Shown here: positions 13,153 to 21,455 of the stretch, piece after piece
Layout of the letters: each line of letters opens with the position of its first letter
Position numbering within the stretch: position 1 is the first letter of the stretch
Origin: a virus
DNA: 64,000 bases
Virus record (IMG/VR): IMGVR_UViG_3300025889_018102
Location: 62,001 to 126,000 of that record
Reading direction: 5' to 3' (one strand)
Notes under the pieces: generated by a model
Databases searched by the model: none
Told to the model about the DNA's origin: nothing
Seen by the model: the letters and a program-made list of their open reading frames with translations, nothing else
Translations under genes and position numbers: made by a program

Positions 13153-13158
13153 ACTCTT

Positions 13159-14337
13159 ATGGCAATACTAGACAAATATAAAACCTCCGATTACTTAGGC
13201 AAATATGCTGATATAGAAAATAGAAATCCAACAGAGATTTCTACTGGTTCTAAAGGGGTTTATAATATAGATCAATATGTATATCCAGAAGATCTTTCTA
13301 CAAAACCAGATCTACAACATTATGTCGCTTTTTATATTAATGTAAGAGAAAAAACAAAATTTGCACCTGAGCAAAAAGTAGATGTTGATGTTAATGCCGG
13401 TAAAAATATTGTCGATCCTACAGATCAAACACAAGCCGCTGCCATAGGAGGAGGATTGTCTGTCGGATTAGCTGCAGCATCAGCAACAAGTAGAGCATTA
13501 GGGGGAGTTGATGTAGCCAAAATAGCATCTGCATTAAAAAATGCAGGTTCTATTAGAAGTAGAGCAGGAATTTTAGCAGCAGCAGGATTACCCGCTCTTG
13601 TGGGTGGAGCAGCTGGTGCAGCAACATATTATGCTATTAATAAAATTACAAATATGGGAACAATTGTCAAGATTGACACTCCAAGAAGAATACAAGATGC
13701 TATTCTTTTACATGTAGAAAAGCCACCATCTGTTAAGTATTCTATGAAATATACTGATTTAGATTTAGGTATATTGGCTGGATTAGCAGGTGGTTCTTCA
13801 GCAATTGAAACACAATTTAGTACTAGAGCAACAGAGGCGGGTATAGGAGCAGGTCTTGCTCTAGCTAGTTTACCTAAAGCTGCCATTGCAGCTAAAATTT
13901 TAGGACAAGCTAGTCCTATGCAATTAATTGGTTCAGCCGCAAAAATAGCAACTAATCCATTCACTGCAGTTACTTTTGAAACAATTACTCCAAGAACTTT
14001 TAATTTTTCTTATACATTTTTGCCTAGATCTGAAAAAGAAGTTACTCAAGTAAAGAATATAATAGATTTATTTAAATTCCATATGCATCCAGAATTATCT
14101 TCGGGTTCAATGTTTTACATTTATCCTTCAGAATTTGATATAGTATATTACTATAAAGGTAAAGAAAATGAATTTGTAAATAAGATCTCTACATGTGCTC
14201 TTACTGATATGGATGTTAAATATGGAGGAGAATATTTTTCAACGTTTGTTAATGGTGCACCCGCAGAAATTTCTATGACTTTATCATTCAAGGAATTAGA
14301 ACTATTGACCAAAGAACGTATCGTGAAGGGATATTAA
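13159..14337 (+). CDS. gp48: gp48-like baseplate tail-tube cap
   Basis: The 392-residue protein has the gp48 pattern. The N-terminal half includes a long alanine/glycine-rich region (about 90-165 and 205-265) that may be membrane-seeking or tape-measure-binding. The conserved C-terminal part carries TPRTFNFSYTFLPRSEKE, IIDLFKFHMHPEL, and FNIY/EFDIVYYY segments. It should bind the baseplate hub and template tube growth with gp54. Length is near T4 gp48 (364). It is the first plus-strand gene after the divergent late promoters and is followed by gp53 after one base. Confidence 0.8.
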   Translation: MAILDKYKTSDYLGKYADIENRNPTEISTGSKGVYNIDQYVYPEDLSTKPDLQHYVAFYINVREKTKFAPEQKVDVDVNAGKNIVDPTDQTQAAAIGGGLSVGLAAASATSRALGGVDVAKIASALKNAGSIRSRAGILAAAGLPALVGGAAGAATYYAINKITNMGTIVKIDTPRRIQDAILLHVEKPPSVKYSMKYTDLDLGILAGLAGGSSAIETQFSTRATEAGIGAGLALASLPKAAIAAKILGQASPMQLIGSAAKIATNPFTAVTFETITPRTFNFSYTFLPRSEKEVTQVKNIIDLFKFHMHPELSSGSMFYIYPSEFDIVYYYKGKENEFVNKISTCALTDMDVKYGGEYFSTFVNGAPAEISMTLSFKELELLTKERIVKGY

Positions 14338-14338
14338 T

Positions 14339-15607
14339 ATGGCGTATTTTAACAGATTTCCTTTAACTCCATATTTTTCAAATAATAATATAGATTATTC
14401 TATTGTAACTGATATTACAAGAAGATTAGCAGTTAGAGATGAGATAAAACAATTATATACAGTTTATGATGAATATGATGTCTCTGATGATGAAACACCA
14501 GAAATTGTTTCATTTAATTTATATGGAACTACACAATATCATTGGATAATTTTATTACTTAACGATATTATAGATCCTCGTTATGATTGGGTCTTGTCGG
14601 AATCTAATTTACGAAAATATGTAGAGGCTAAATATGGTTCTGATGATGCTAATGTCTTTGCTACTCATCATTATAAAATATCAAATGATGATGATACTAT
14701 AGTGGATCCTACACAGGTAACGAATGTTCCTGTACCCTCAAGTAATTTAAAATTTAGTTCTGATGTAAGCACTTTATTTACCTTTGCTGCTAATGGAAGA
14801 TCTACAATATTTTTATCAGAACCCGAAAAATCTTTTGTAAACTATTTAAGAACAGAAACAACATCTCCTCTTCCATATCCATTATATCGAGGAGATATTA
14901 CTCCACATTCTGTAGCTTCACAAATTAGCTCAGCGGATTCACTTGATATGCTCAGGTTTGAAGTTGGATCCACCAGTTTATTAGTTGAAAAGCCCGATCA
15001 TATTACTTATTATATCATTAAAGATTTGGTTGAAACAGGTAATGCAACTTTAATTAACAATTACTTAATAGAATCAGCAACCCCCGTTAATAATTTATAT
15101 GCTTCTTATTCCTATGTCTCAGATAGTAATTTATATTATTTTCCAAAAATCGGCACACTTTCAAGTAATTCTTTAAGCCAAGCTATATTATCTGTTTCCG
15201 CCAGCTCCAATGTTACAGGATTATATGGGTTTTTACGTGAGTATGTACAAACATATTATTTAAAGGGTGATATAACAGGTTCAACATATTTAAGTGGAAA
15301 TGTTAATATCGCAAATACTGATGCTAATATTTCGTATCTTTCATTCACAAATAATATGACAGATTCTCATATACATTGGGGAAATTTACAAGCATTACTT
15401 ACAGATATTAGTACAAATTCAACTATTAGTGGATTTGTATCTCCTATATATGAACAAGGAGAAACTACTCCTTATGCTAATGCTGTAGAGGTTACAAATA
15501 TGGATTATGAGATAGAACAAAATGAAAAGAAGCGTAGAATTAAAGTATTGAGAAAAGAATATTTACCTTCATTTATAGCAGAGTTTGAGAAAAAAATAAA
15601 TGGCTGA
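14339..15607 (+). CDS. gp53: gp53-like baseplate wedge protein with large central insertion
   Basis: The N-terminus (about 1-110) matches the gp53 wedge family: DITRRLAVRDEIKQLYTVYDEYDV, then YGTTQYHWIILLLNDIIDPRYDWVLS. The C-terminal 40 residues (NEKKRRIKVLRKEYLPSFIAEFEK) match the gp53 end. About 250 residues rich in serine and asparagine lie between, so the protein is twice the length of T4 gp53 (196). gp53 joins wedges into the baseplate. The insertion may form an exposed decoration domain. It overlaps the next gene by eight bases. Confidence 0.85.
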   Translation: MAYFNRFPLTPYFSNNNIDYSIVTDITRRLAVRDEIKQLYTVYDEYDVSDDETPEIVSFNLYGTTQYHWIILLLNDIIDPRYDWVLSESNLRKYVEAKYGSDDANVFATHHYKISNDDDTIVDPTQVTNVPVPSSNLKFSSDVSTLFTFAANGRSTIFLSEPEKSFVNYLRTETTSPLPYPLYRGDITPHSVASQISSADSLDMLRFEVGSTSLLVEKPDHITYYIIKDLVETGNATLINNYLIESATPVNNLYASYSYVSDSNLYYFPKIGTLSSNSLSQAILSVSASSNVTGLYGFLREYVQTYYLKGDITGSTYLSGNVNIANTDANISYLSFTNNMTDSHIHWGNLQALLTDISTNSTISGFVSPIYEQGETTPYANAVEVTNMDYEIEQNEKKRRIKVLRKEYLPSFIAEFEKKING

Positions 15608-16940
15608 ATTTAACTCTTTAGATTATGCTGGACAGGTTGAGATAGAGGAACTGAGATTAGTTTCTGTTTCCTCTTTAGTTGTTGATCTAGAATCTTATTT
15701 AGTTGAAATTAGTATCTATGAAGATATATTCAGTAATTTTCTTCATGGACAAATCTTATTATCAGATTCTTTTAATTTAATATCTAAAGCGCCGTTGATA
15801 GGAGAAGAATATTTAATTGTAAAATTTAGAACTCCTTCATTAGATATGGCGATTAGTAAAACATTTAAAGTATATTCTATAACTGATAGAAAAACTGTTA
15901 GAGATAATAATACACAATTATATGTATTGCATTTTTGTTCATTAGAAGCTATTGTTGATATTGCAAACCCTCTATATAAGCCCTTTGAAGGTAAAATAAC
16001 AGATGTTATCGAAAATATTTTTAAGGAGTTTTTAGAATTACCAAGAACATATACATTTACAAATAATTCTCTACAGCCTTCAGCTGAAGGAACTCCATTA
16101 AACATATTAAATAATGTATCAAACAAAGTAAAATTTATTAGCCCTGGATGGACTTCAGCTAAATGTATAAATTGGTTAGCGTCTAAAGCAATACCCGAAA
16201 AAGGTAAAGCATGCGATTATCTTTTTTGGGAATCTACTCAAGCATTCTATTTTGGAAATATAGAAAAGATTTATTCTGATACCATCGAATCAGGACTAAA
16301 TAAAGGTGTATATATCTATTATCCTCCCAATGTTGGACCTAGAAATAATGTAATCGATAATTTTTTTGCAGTAGAAGAATTTGAAGTAATAAAAACTGTA
16401 GATAATTTGAAAAATTATGATAATGGATATCTAGCAAATCGTCTCTATACATTAGACATTTATAATAAAAAATATGAAGTAACGGATTTTGATTATGTAA
16501 ATCATTTCTATGACTATGACCATACGAATAGATTGGGGCAACATGTACCATTATTTACATTTGATACAATAAGAAATCCAGCAACATATAATAGGTTTTA
16601 TCCTGTAAATAAAAAAATGTATACAGGTATGAGTGAGAATGTTGATGAAAGAATTAAAGATATACATGGAAATAGAACATCTAGATTGCATGAACTTAAT
16701 AATTTTATCATTCAACTTACAGTACCGGGAAGAACAGATCTAGAAGCAGGATCAATGATTACATTCATTTATCCTGATGTTGTTGATCATTCTTCATCTA
16801 GTGACGAGTATATTGATAAACGTTATTCAGGTAATTATATAATTACAGCAATTAACCATAAAATAAATTTAAAATCACATAAGATGATTATGGAACTTTC
16901 TAAAGATTCACTGGAAATAGAAAATGCTGATCAACAATAA
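15600..16940 (+). CDS. gp27-like baseplate hub protein
   Basis: The 446-residue protein has the hub pattern of gp27/gpD-type proteins. An N-terminal beta domain carries VSSLVVDLESYLVEISIYEDIFSNFLHGQILLSDS, followed by FRTPSLDM and the FKVYSITDRKTV segment. Later LPRTYTF and NWLASKAIP appear, and a C-terminal beta domain carries NNFIIQLTVPGRTDLEAGSMITF and YIITAINHKINL. In T4, gp27 trimers form the torus that holds the gp5 spike. The gene directly precedes and overlaps gp5, which supports the assignment. Similarity to T4 gp27 itself is weak. Confidence 0.7.
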   Translation: MAEFNSLDYAGQVEIEELRLVSVSSLVVDLESYLVEISIYEDIFSNFLHGQILLSDSFNLISKAPLIGEEYLIVKFRTPSLDMAISKTFKVYSITDRKTVRDNNTQLYVLHFCSLEAIVDIANPLYKPFEGKITDVIENIFKEFLELPRTYTFTNNSLQPSAEGTPLNILNNVSNKVKFISPGWTSAKCINWLASKAIPEKGKACDYLFWESTQAFYFGNIEKIYSDTIESGLNKGVYIYYPPNVGPRNNVIDNFFAVEEFEVIKTVDNLKNYDNGYLANRLYTLDIYNKKYEVTDFDYVNHFYDYDHTNRLGQHVPLFTFDTIRNPATYNRFYPVNKKMYTGMSENVDERIKDIHGNRTSRLHELNNFIIQLTVPGRTDLEAGSMITFIYPDVVDHSSSSDEYIDKRYSGNYIITAINHKINLKSHKMIMELSKDSLEIENADQQ

Positions 16941-19900
16941 ATTTAATTGGTGGATAGGTGTAGTAGAAGATCGAGATGATCCTGAAAAATTAGGTAGAGT
17001 TCGTGTACGTATTATTGGAATTCATTCTGATGATAAACAAATTCTTCCTACAGCGCAATTACCTTGGTCTTATATTTTACAATCACCAACCTCTGCCGGT
17101 ATATCTGGTATAGGAACATCACCTTTAGGATTATTACCAGGATCATGGTGTATAGGATTCTTTCTAGATTCTGATGATATGCAACAACCTATTGTAATGG
17201 GTAGTATAGGAGGAATTCCACAACAAAGTGAAAAATGTGCTGAAGAAAATATACAAAAAACACAAAATCCACCCAATGTATTAACAACTGAGGATGGTTC
17301 TCCTGTTTTAGATTCACAAGGTAATCCTGTACTTACTTCACCTGAACCAACTGATAACGCAGCTATAAGTAGTACTTTACCTCCATTAACCGAAGAACAA
17401 ATACAAAAATTAATGGATGCGATTGCAGCTAAAGAATCTAGTTCTATACCAGGAGGTAAACAAAATTACTCCGCTGTAAATCAATATAATTATATCGGTA
17501 AATATCAATTTGGTGCTCAGGCTTTAGAAACTTTAGGTTATTTAAAAGCAGGATCATCTAAAACATTCGGCAATAATGCTTTAAATGACCCATCGAATTG
17601 GACGGGTAAAGATGGTATAAATTCAAAAGAATCATTCTTTAATTCTCCACAAGTTCAAGAAAGTATAATGTTTCAAAACTTAAAGTTTAATTACGGAGTT
17701 TTGAACAACAAGAACGCGATTACAACAAATGATAGCCCTGAAAGAATAGCTGGTTTATTAGCATCAGCACATCTTCTTGGAGCAGGAGGGGCTATTGACT
17801 TAGCCAATGGAAAAGACGGACAAGATGGTAATAAAACAAGTGGAAGTTCATATTATAATATGGGTGCTTCTGCTGTTGGACCATATGTTCCACCTGTAGT
17901 TTCAAATAGAGCATTAATACCCGCAGATAAAAATCCCTCGGGTATTTTAAATACAAGTGGTTCTTTAATAACTAAAGCATTTTCTGATCCAAATAATCAA
18001 TATCCCAAATGTGATTATACAAGTAAAACTTTGCCGGATACAAATAAATTAGCAGTTGGAGATACATCAGATACTGCAGTTGAAGAAAAATTAAACTCTA
18101 TTAATCAAATTCAAACTGCAAAAGGACAAACTTGGGAAGAGCCTCCACCCGCATATGCTGCAGTATATCCGTATAATCAAACATTTGAAACAGAGGCTGG
18201 GCATTTAGTAGAATTTGATAGTACTCCTGGACAAGAACGTATTCATCTTTATCATAAAGCAGGAACATATTTAGAAATTGATGTTAATGGAACTATGGTT
18301 CGTAAAGTTACAGGTGATAATTATGAACTTGTTGAAAACAATAATTATCTCTATGTTAGAGGTGGTTATACATTAACTATTGAAGGTGCTACACAAGTTT
18401 TTATAAAAAATGATGTAGATTTACAAGTATTAGGTAAAACAAATGCGATATTTAAAGATGATGTAAAAATTGATGTTGGCGGAAATATGGATCTAAATGT
18501 TCGCGGAGATCTAAAAATTCAAAGTAAATCATTAACTATGAATATCGATAATGAATATGAATCCAATGCAAAAACATTTAAATTAAGTGCCAAATCTAGT
18601 TATGAGTTACATTCAGGTAGAACATCTATAGATGGTGGAGCTATTAGACTTAATGATGGTGCAGGATTAATGGGTATTGTTTTTTCTGCTGTTACTGCAG
18701 GTATTGCATTATCTGGAGGATGGGAAACTCTTACGGGTGAATTAGGTGAACTCGGTGTAGAAGCTGCCGATATGACAGAAGTTTTGGATGATATAAGTGA
18801 AGAAATGACTGTAGAATGGGCGGGATTTGCCGATGGAGCATCAGATTTTTCTTTCGATGGGTTAATAGATAAAGTTGGTACAAATTTAGAATCTACATTT
18901 ACACAAATGTTAACTCCAAAAAATCTATTAGGAGTTGGCGTTAATTTATTAAATGGTAATTTTAAGGGTGCTTTAGGTTCTGTTATTGGTCCTGCTTTAA
19001 ATTCTGTAGTAAAAACAGTTGGAGATGAAGCATTCAATTTTTTAAAAGAAAATATATCTCTTGGAGATATTAAACCGTTATTTACTAGTGCAATTGAAGA
19101 AGGAACTTTAGATATATCTGGATTTTCAGAAAGTATAGGTGAAGCGTTTGATGAAGATTCTTTATCCGATGAGGTATTAGAAAGATTAGAAGAAGAAGAT
19201 TTTATTAATAAGATTGATAACATTTATATGTCTGATTGGGAAGAAAGTTTACAAAATCAAGGTATTACTGCAGAAGAAGTAGGAATAGATTTAAAAAATA
19301 CTAGTTTACGAGATTTATTAAAGAATAACAATATACCTTTAAGTACTTTTACAAATGCATTTAAAAATTTCTTAATGCCAAAACCCGCTACATTGAGAGG
19401 TGTTGGAGGATTACCACCTAAAACAGTTAATAGACCAGAAATTTCTAGTTTACCATTTACATTAGATGCAGGTGAACCAGGAGCTATAGCTATACATAAT
19501 GAACAGATTGCATCAGGAGAAATAATAGAATCTATACCAATAGAGAATGGTGAAGCTGTAGTATCTGAACCATATGAAAATATTATTCTTTGTGATTGTA
19601 GTGAATTTGCAAGTTTAAATGAATTACCCGATACTGCAATACTTTCTAGATATTATACTTTGGGTGATCTTTCTTCTAGATCAAAAGTTGTTAAAGAAAA
19701 AGTTGTAGCACAAAGAGGGCTTTCTGTTAGTGAGATAGTATGTAATCTCAAACAATTAGCAGTAAATTGTTTAGATAAAATTTTAGATCTTTATCCTGAT
19801 ATGGTTGTAATAGATGCTTTTAGACTAGATACAGCGGAAAGAATATCAACAGATCATGGTGCGGGCATGGCAGCTGATATACAATTTACAAATGCAAATC

Positions 19901-20100
19901 CTAATGATTATTTTATCATAATACAAAATATAGCAAAAAATGTACCCCATAAACAATTATTACTTGAATATGGAGGAGGTGCAAAATATCCATGGATTCA
20001 TATTGCATTTGATGTTTCTGGACAAAAAGCACCATTAACTTATGCAACAATTAGAAATCATCAAATTTATGCAAAAGATAAATTTGTGAATTTAGTATAA
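16924..20100 (+). CDS. gp5: gp5-like hub spike with transglycosylase-like and M15-like peptidase domains
   Basis: The 1058-residue protein starts with the gp5 OB-fold (WWIGVVEDRDDPEKLGRVRVRI; PLGLLPGSW; QPIVMGSIGG). At about 155-330 a lytic-transglycosylase/muramidase-like domain (AIAAKESSS, YIGKYQFGAQALE) replaces T4's lysozyme. A beta-helix follows at about 410-570 (THLV-like EAGHLVEFD, HKAGTYLEID, then VDLQVLG and DVGGNMDLNV repeats). A long linker leads to a C-terminal domain at about 895-1045 with DHGAGMAADIQF and WIHIAF, the HxxGxAxD and HIAF motifs of M15 D,D-/L,D-peptidases. T4 gp5 has 575 residues. It pierces the host envelope and would cut both glycan and peptide. Confidence 0.85.
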   Translation: MLINNKFNWWIGVVEDRDDPEKLGRVRVRIIGIHSDDKQILPTAQLPWSYILQSPTSAGISGIGTSPLGLLPGSWCIGFFLDSDDMQQPIVMGSIGGIPQQSEKCAEENIQKTQNPPNVLTTEDGSPVLDSQGNPVLTSPEPTDNAAISSTLPPLTEEQIQKLMDAIAAKESSSIPGGKQNYSAVNQYNYIGKYQFGAQALETLGYLKAGSSKTFGNNALNDPSNWTGKDGINSKESFFNSPQVQESIMFQNLKFNYGVLNNKNAITTNDSPERIAGLLASAHLLGAGGAIDLANGKDGQDGNKTSGSSYYNMGASAVGPYVPPVVSNRALIPADKNPSGILNTSGSLITKAFSDPNNQYPKCDYTSKTLPDTNKLAVGDTSDTAVEEKLNSINQIQTAKGQTWEEPPPAYAAVYPYNQTFETEAGHLVEFDSTPGQERIHLYHKAGTYLEIDVNGTMVRKVTGDNYELVENNNYLYVRGGYTLTIEGATQVFIKNDVDLQVLGKTNAIFKDDVKIDVGGNMDLNVRGDLKIQSKSLTMNIDNEYESNAKTFKLSAKSSYELHSGRTSIDGGAIRLNDGAGLMGIVFSAVTAGIALSGGWETLTGELGELGVEAADMTEVLDDISEEMTVEWAGFADGASDFSFDGLIDKVGTNLESTFTQMLTPKNLLGVGVNLLNGNFKGALGSVIGPALNSVVKTVGDEAFNFLKENISLGDIKPLFTSAIEEGTLDISGFSESIGEAFDEDSLSDEVLERLEEEDFINKIDNIYMSDWEESLQNQGITAEEVGIDLKNTSLRDLLKNNNIPLSTFTNAFKNFLMPKPATLRGVGGLPPKTVNRPEISSLPFTLDAGEPGAIAIHNEQIASGEIIESIPIENGEAVVSEPYENIILCDCSEFASLNELPDTAILSRYYTLGDLSSRSKVVKEKVVAQRGLSVSEIVCNLKQLAVNCLDKILDLYPDMVVIDAFRLDTAERISTDHGAGMAADIQFTNANPNDYFIIIQNIAKNVPHKQLLLEYGGGAKYPWIHIAFDVSGQKAPLTYATIRNHQIYAKDKFVNLV

Positions 20101-20110
20101 AGGAGAAACT

Positions 20111-20752
20111 ATGCCAAGTATATGTGTAAATTTATCATCTGAGGGTGCGGGATTACAGGCATATCTAACACCTTTAGAAGCATTAATTGCGAATGCTGTA
20201 GAAGATTTTGGACAAAATTGCTCAATTTTATCATCACTTGACTCTTTTTTAGAAGATCTAGGTATTAAATCTACTGTAGAGTCTACATTTAAATATGTTA
20301 TGAAGGCAGCATCTGATCTTTTTAATGGAATAAATAATATAATTAGTACATTAGTTTCTATATATGACGAGGGATTGGCTTTACTTTTAGATGCTATAGA
20401 TGAAATGTATAACATCATAAATGATGCTTTTACTACTTTATCAGATATAATTAATTCAGCAGCATCTGCTTTAAAGACAGCATTAAATACATTTACTGGT
20501 GCTCTTTGTAAAACTTTAAGTGGTTCTGTTTCTGATATTCCAACAAGTATTATAGAGGGTAATGCAGGAGTACAATTTGCCAATTATATGATAGATCAAG
20601 CGGCAATTATGACTACTAATGCAATTATTGGTAATATATTAAGAAATCAAAATGTAAGTAATTTTTTATCTTCAGCAAATGCAGTTAGATCTAGTATTTT
20701 AAATATGCGAAGATTGCCTAATGTTTCTGCTTATGTTTGCATTGAATCATGA
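20111..20752 (+). CDS. Putative virion protein between gp5 and PAAR protein
   Basis: A 213-residue protein, mostly helical and rich in alanine, serine and isoleucine, with repeated small-residue segments (SILSSLDSFLEDLGIKS; ALLLDAIDEMYNIINDAFTTLSDIINSAAS). Four cysteines are scattered. It starts after AAAGGAG and overlaps the PAAR gene by four bases. The location between the hub spike and its tip protein suggests an adaptor, cargo or chaperone for the spike. No family is recognised. Confidence 0.55.
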   Translation: MPSICVNLSSEGAGLQAYLTPLEALIANAVEDFGQNCSILSSLDSFLEDLGIKSTVESTFKYVMKAASDLFNGINNIISTLVSIYDEGLALLLDAIDEMYNIINDAFTTLSDIINSAASALKTALNTFTGALCKTLSGSVSDIPTSIIEGNAGVQFANYMIDQAAIMTTNAIIGNILRNQNVSNFLSSANAVRSSILNMRRLPNVSAYVCIES

Positions 20753-21042
20753 AAGTAGCTAGATTAGGAGATATTGCTTTTGGTATTTGTTATTGCCATA
20801 TAGTACCTATAACAGTTAAGGGTACTATTATATCAGCATCAACAGATACTTATGCTAATAGTCGAGGTGTAGCTAGATTAGGTGATATTGTTTTTACATC
20901 CTGTGGACATTTTGGTACTATTATAACAGCATCGACAAAAACATATGCTAATAGTAGAGGTATAGCTAGATTAGGAGATGTTACTGCAGGTTGTTTTGTA
21001 GGAACAATAATAACAGCATCAAATGATGTAGATGCAGGATAA
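20749..21042 (+). CDS. PAAR-repeat spike tip protein (gp5.4-like)
   Basis: The 97-residue protein has three repeats of the form VARLGDIAFG / GTIISAST / TYANSRG, the PAAR layout that folds into a sharp cone capping VgrG/gp5 spikes. Cysteine and histidine residues (CYCH, CGH, C) lie where PAAR proteins bind a metal ion at the tip. T4 gp5.4 plays the same role. It lies just after gp5 and before gp25, as expected for the puncturing device. Confidence 0.88.
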   Translation: MKVARLGDIAFGICYCHIVPITVKGTIISASTDTYANSRGVARLGDIVFTSCGHFGTIITASTKTYANSRGIARLGDVTAGCFVGTIITASNDVDAG

Positions 21043-21050
21043 ATATTTAC

Positions 21051-21452
21051 ATGGCTACTATAAATAGAAAAGTACGTACATTTACAGATCTAAATCTTAC
21101 TTTTGATAAACATCCCCTAACCGCAGATGTTTTAACAAGAGTAGATGACGATGCTGTAAAAAATTCTATTAAAAACTTGGTTCTTACTAAAAACTTTGAA
21201 CGACCTTTTCATCCAGAAATCGGATCACAGGTCACTAATTTATTATTTGAAAATTTTACACCAATTACTGTTGAATTAGTTAAGAAAACTATTATAACCG
21301 TTATCTCTACATATGAACCCAGAGCTAGATTAATCGATGTTAGAGTAGCAGAAACTAATGATCCTAACGAGATAGCTATTACTATAGAATTTATGACTAT
21401 AAATACTACAAGACCTATAACAGTAACAACTTTCTTATATAGAGTTAGATAA
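21051..21452 (+). CDS. gp25: gp25 baseplate wedge protein
   Basis: The 133-residue protein fits the GPW/gp25 family: FTDLNLTFDKHPLTADVL, SIKNLVLTKNFERPFHPEIGSQVTNLLFEN, and the C-terminal EFMTINTTRPITVTTFLYR. The conserved E-R-P-F-H-P core is visible. Its length equals T4 gp25 (132). gp25 links wedges to the first sheath ring and triggers sheath contraction. It begins nine bases after the PAAR gene and is followed by gp6 after three bases. Confidence 0.92.
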   Translation: MATINRKVRTFTDLNLTFDKHPLTADVLTRVDDDAVKNSIKNLVLTKNFERPFHPEIGSQVTNLLFENFTPITVELVKKTIITVISTYEPRARLIDVRVAETNDPNEIAITIEFMTINTTRPITVTTFLYRVR

Positions 21453-21455
21453 GAT

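Noticed and set aside
18600-19223. 207-codon minus-strand ORF inside gp5
   Set aside because: Serine-rich shadow of the acidic linker of gp5, with no start signal and no promoter.
21038-21045. GATAAATA just before gp25
   Set aside because: Only five bases separate it from the gp25 ATG, leaving no room for a leader and ribosome binding site; it overlaps the PAAR stop codon.
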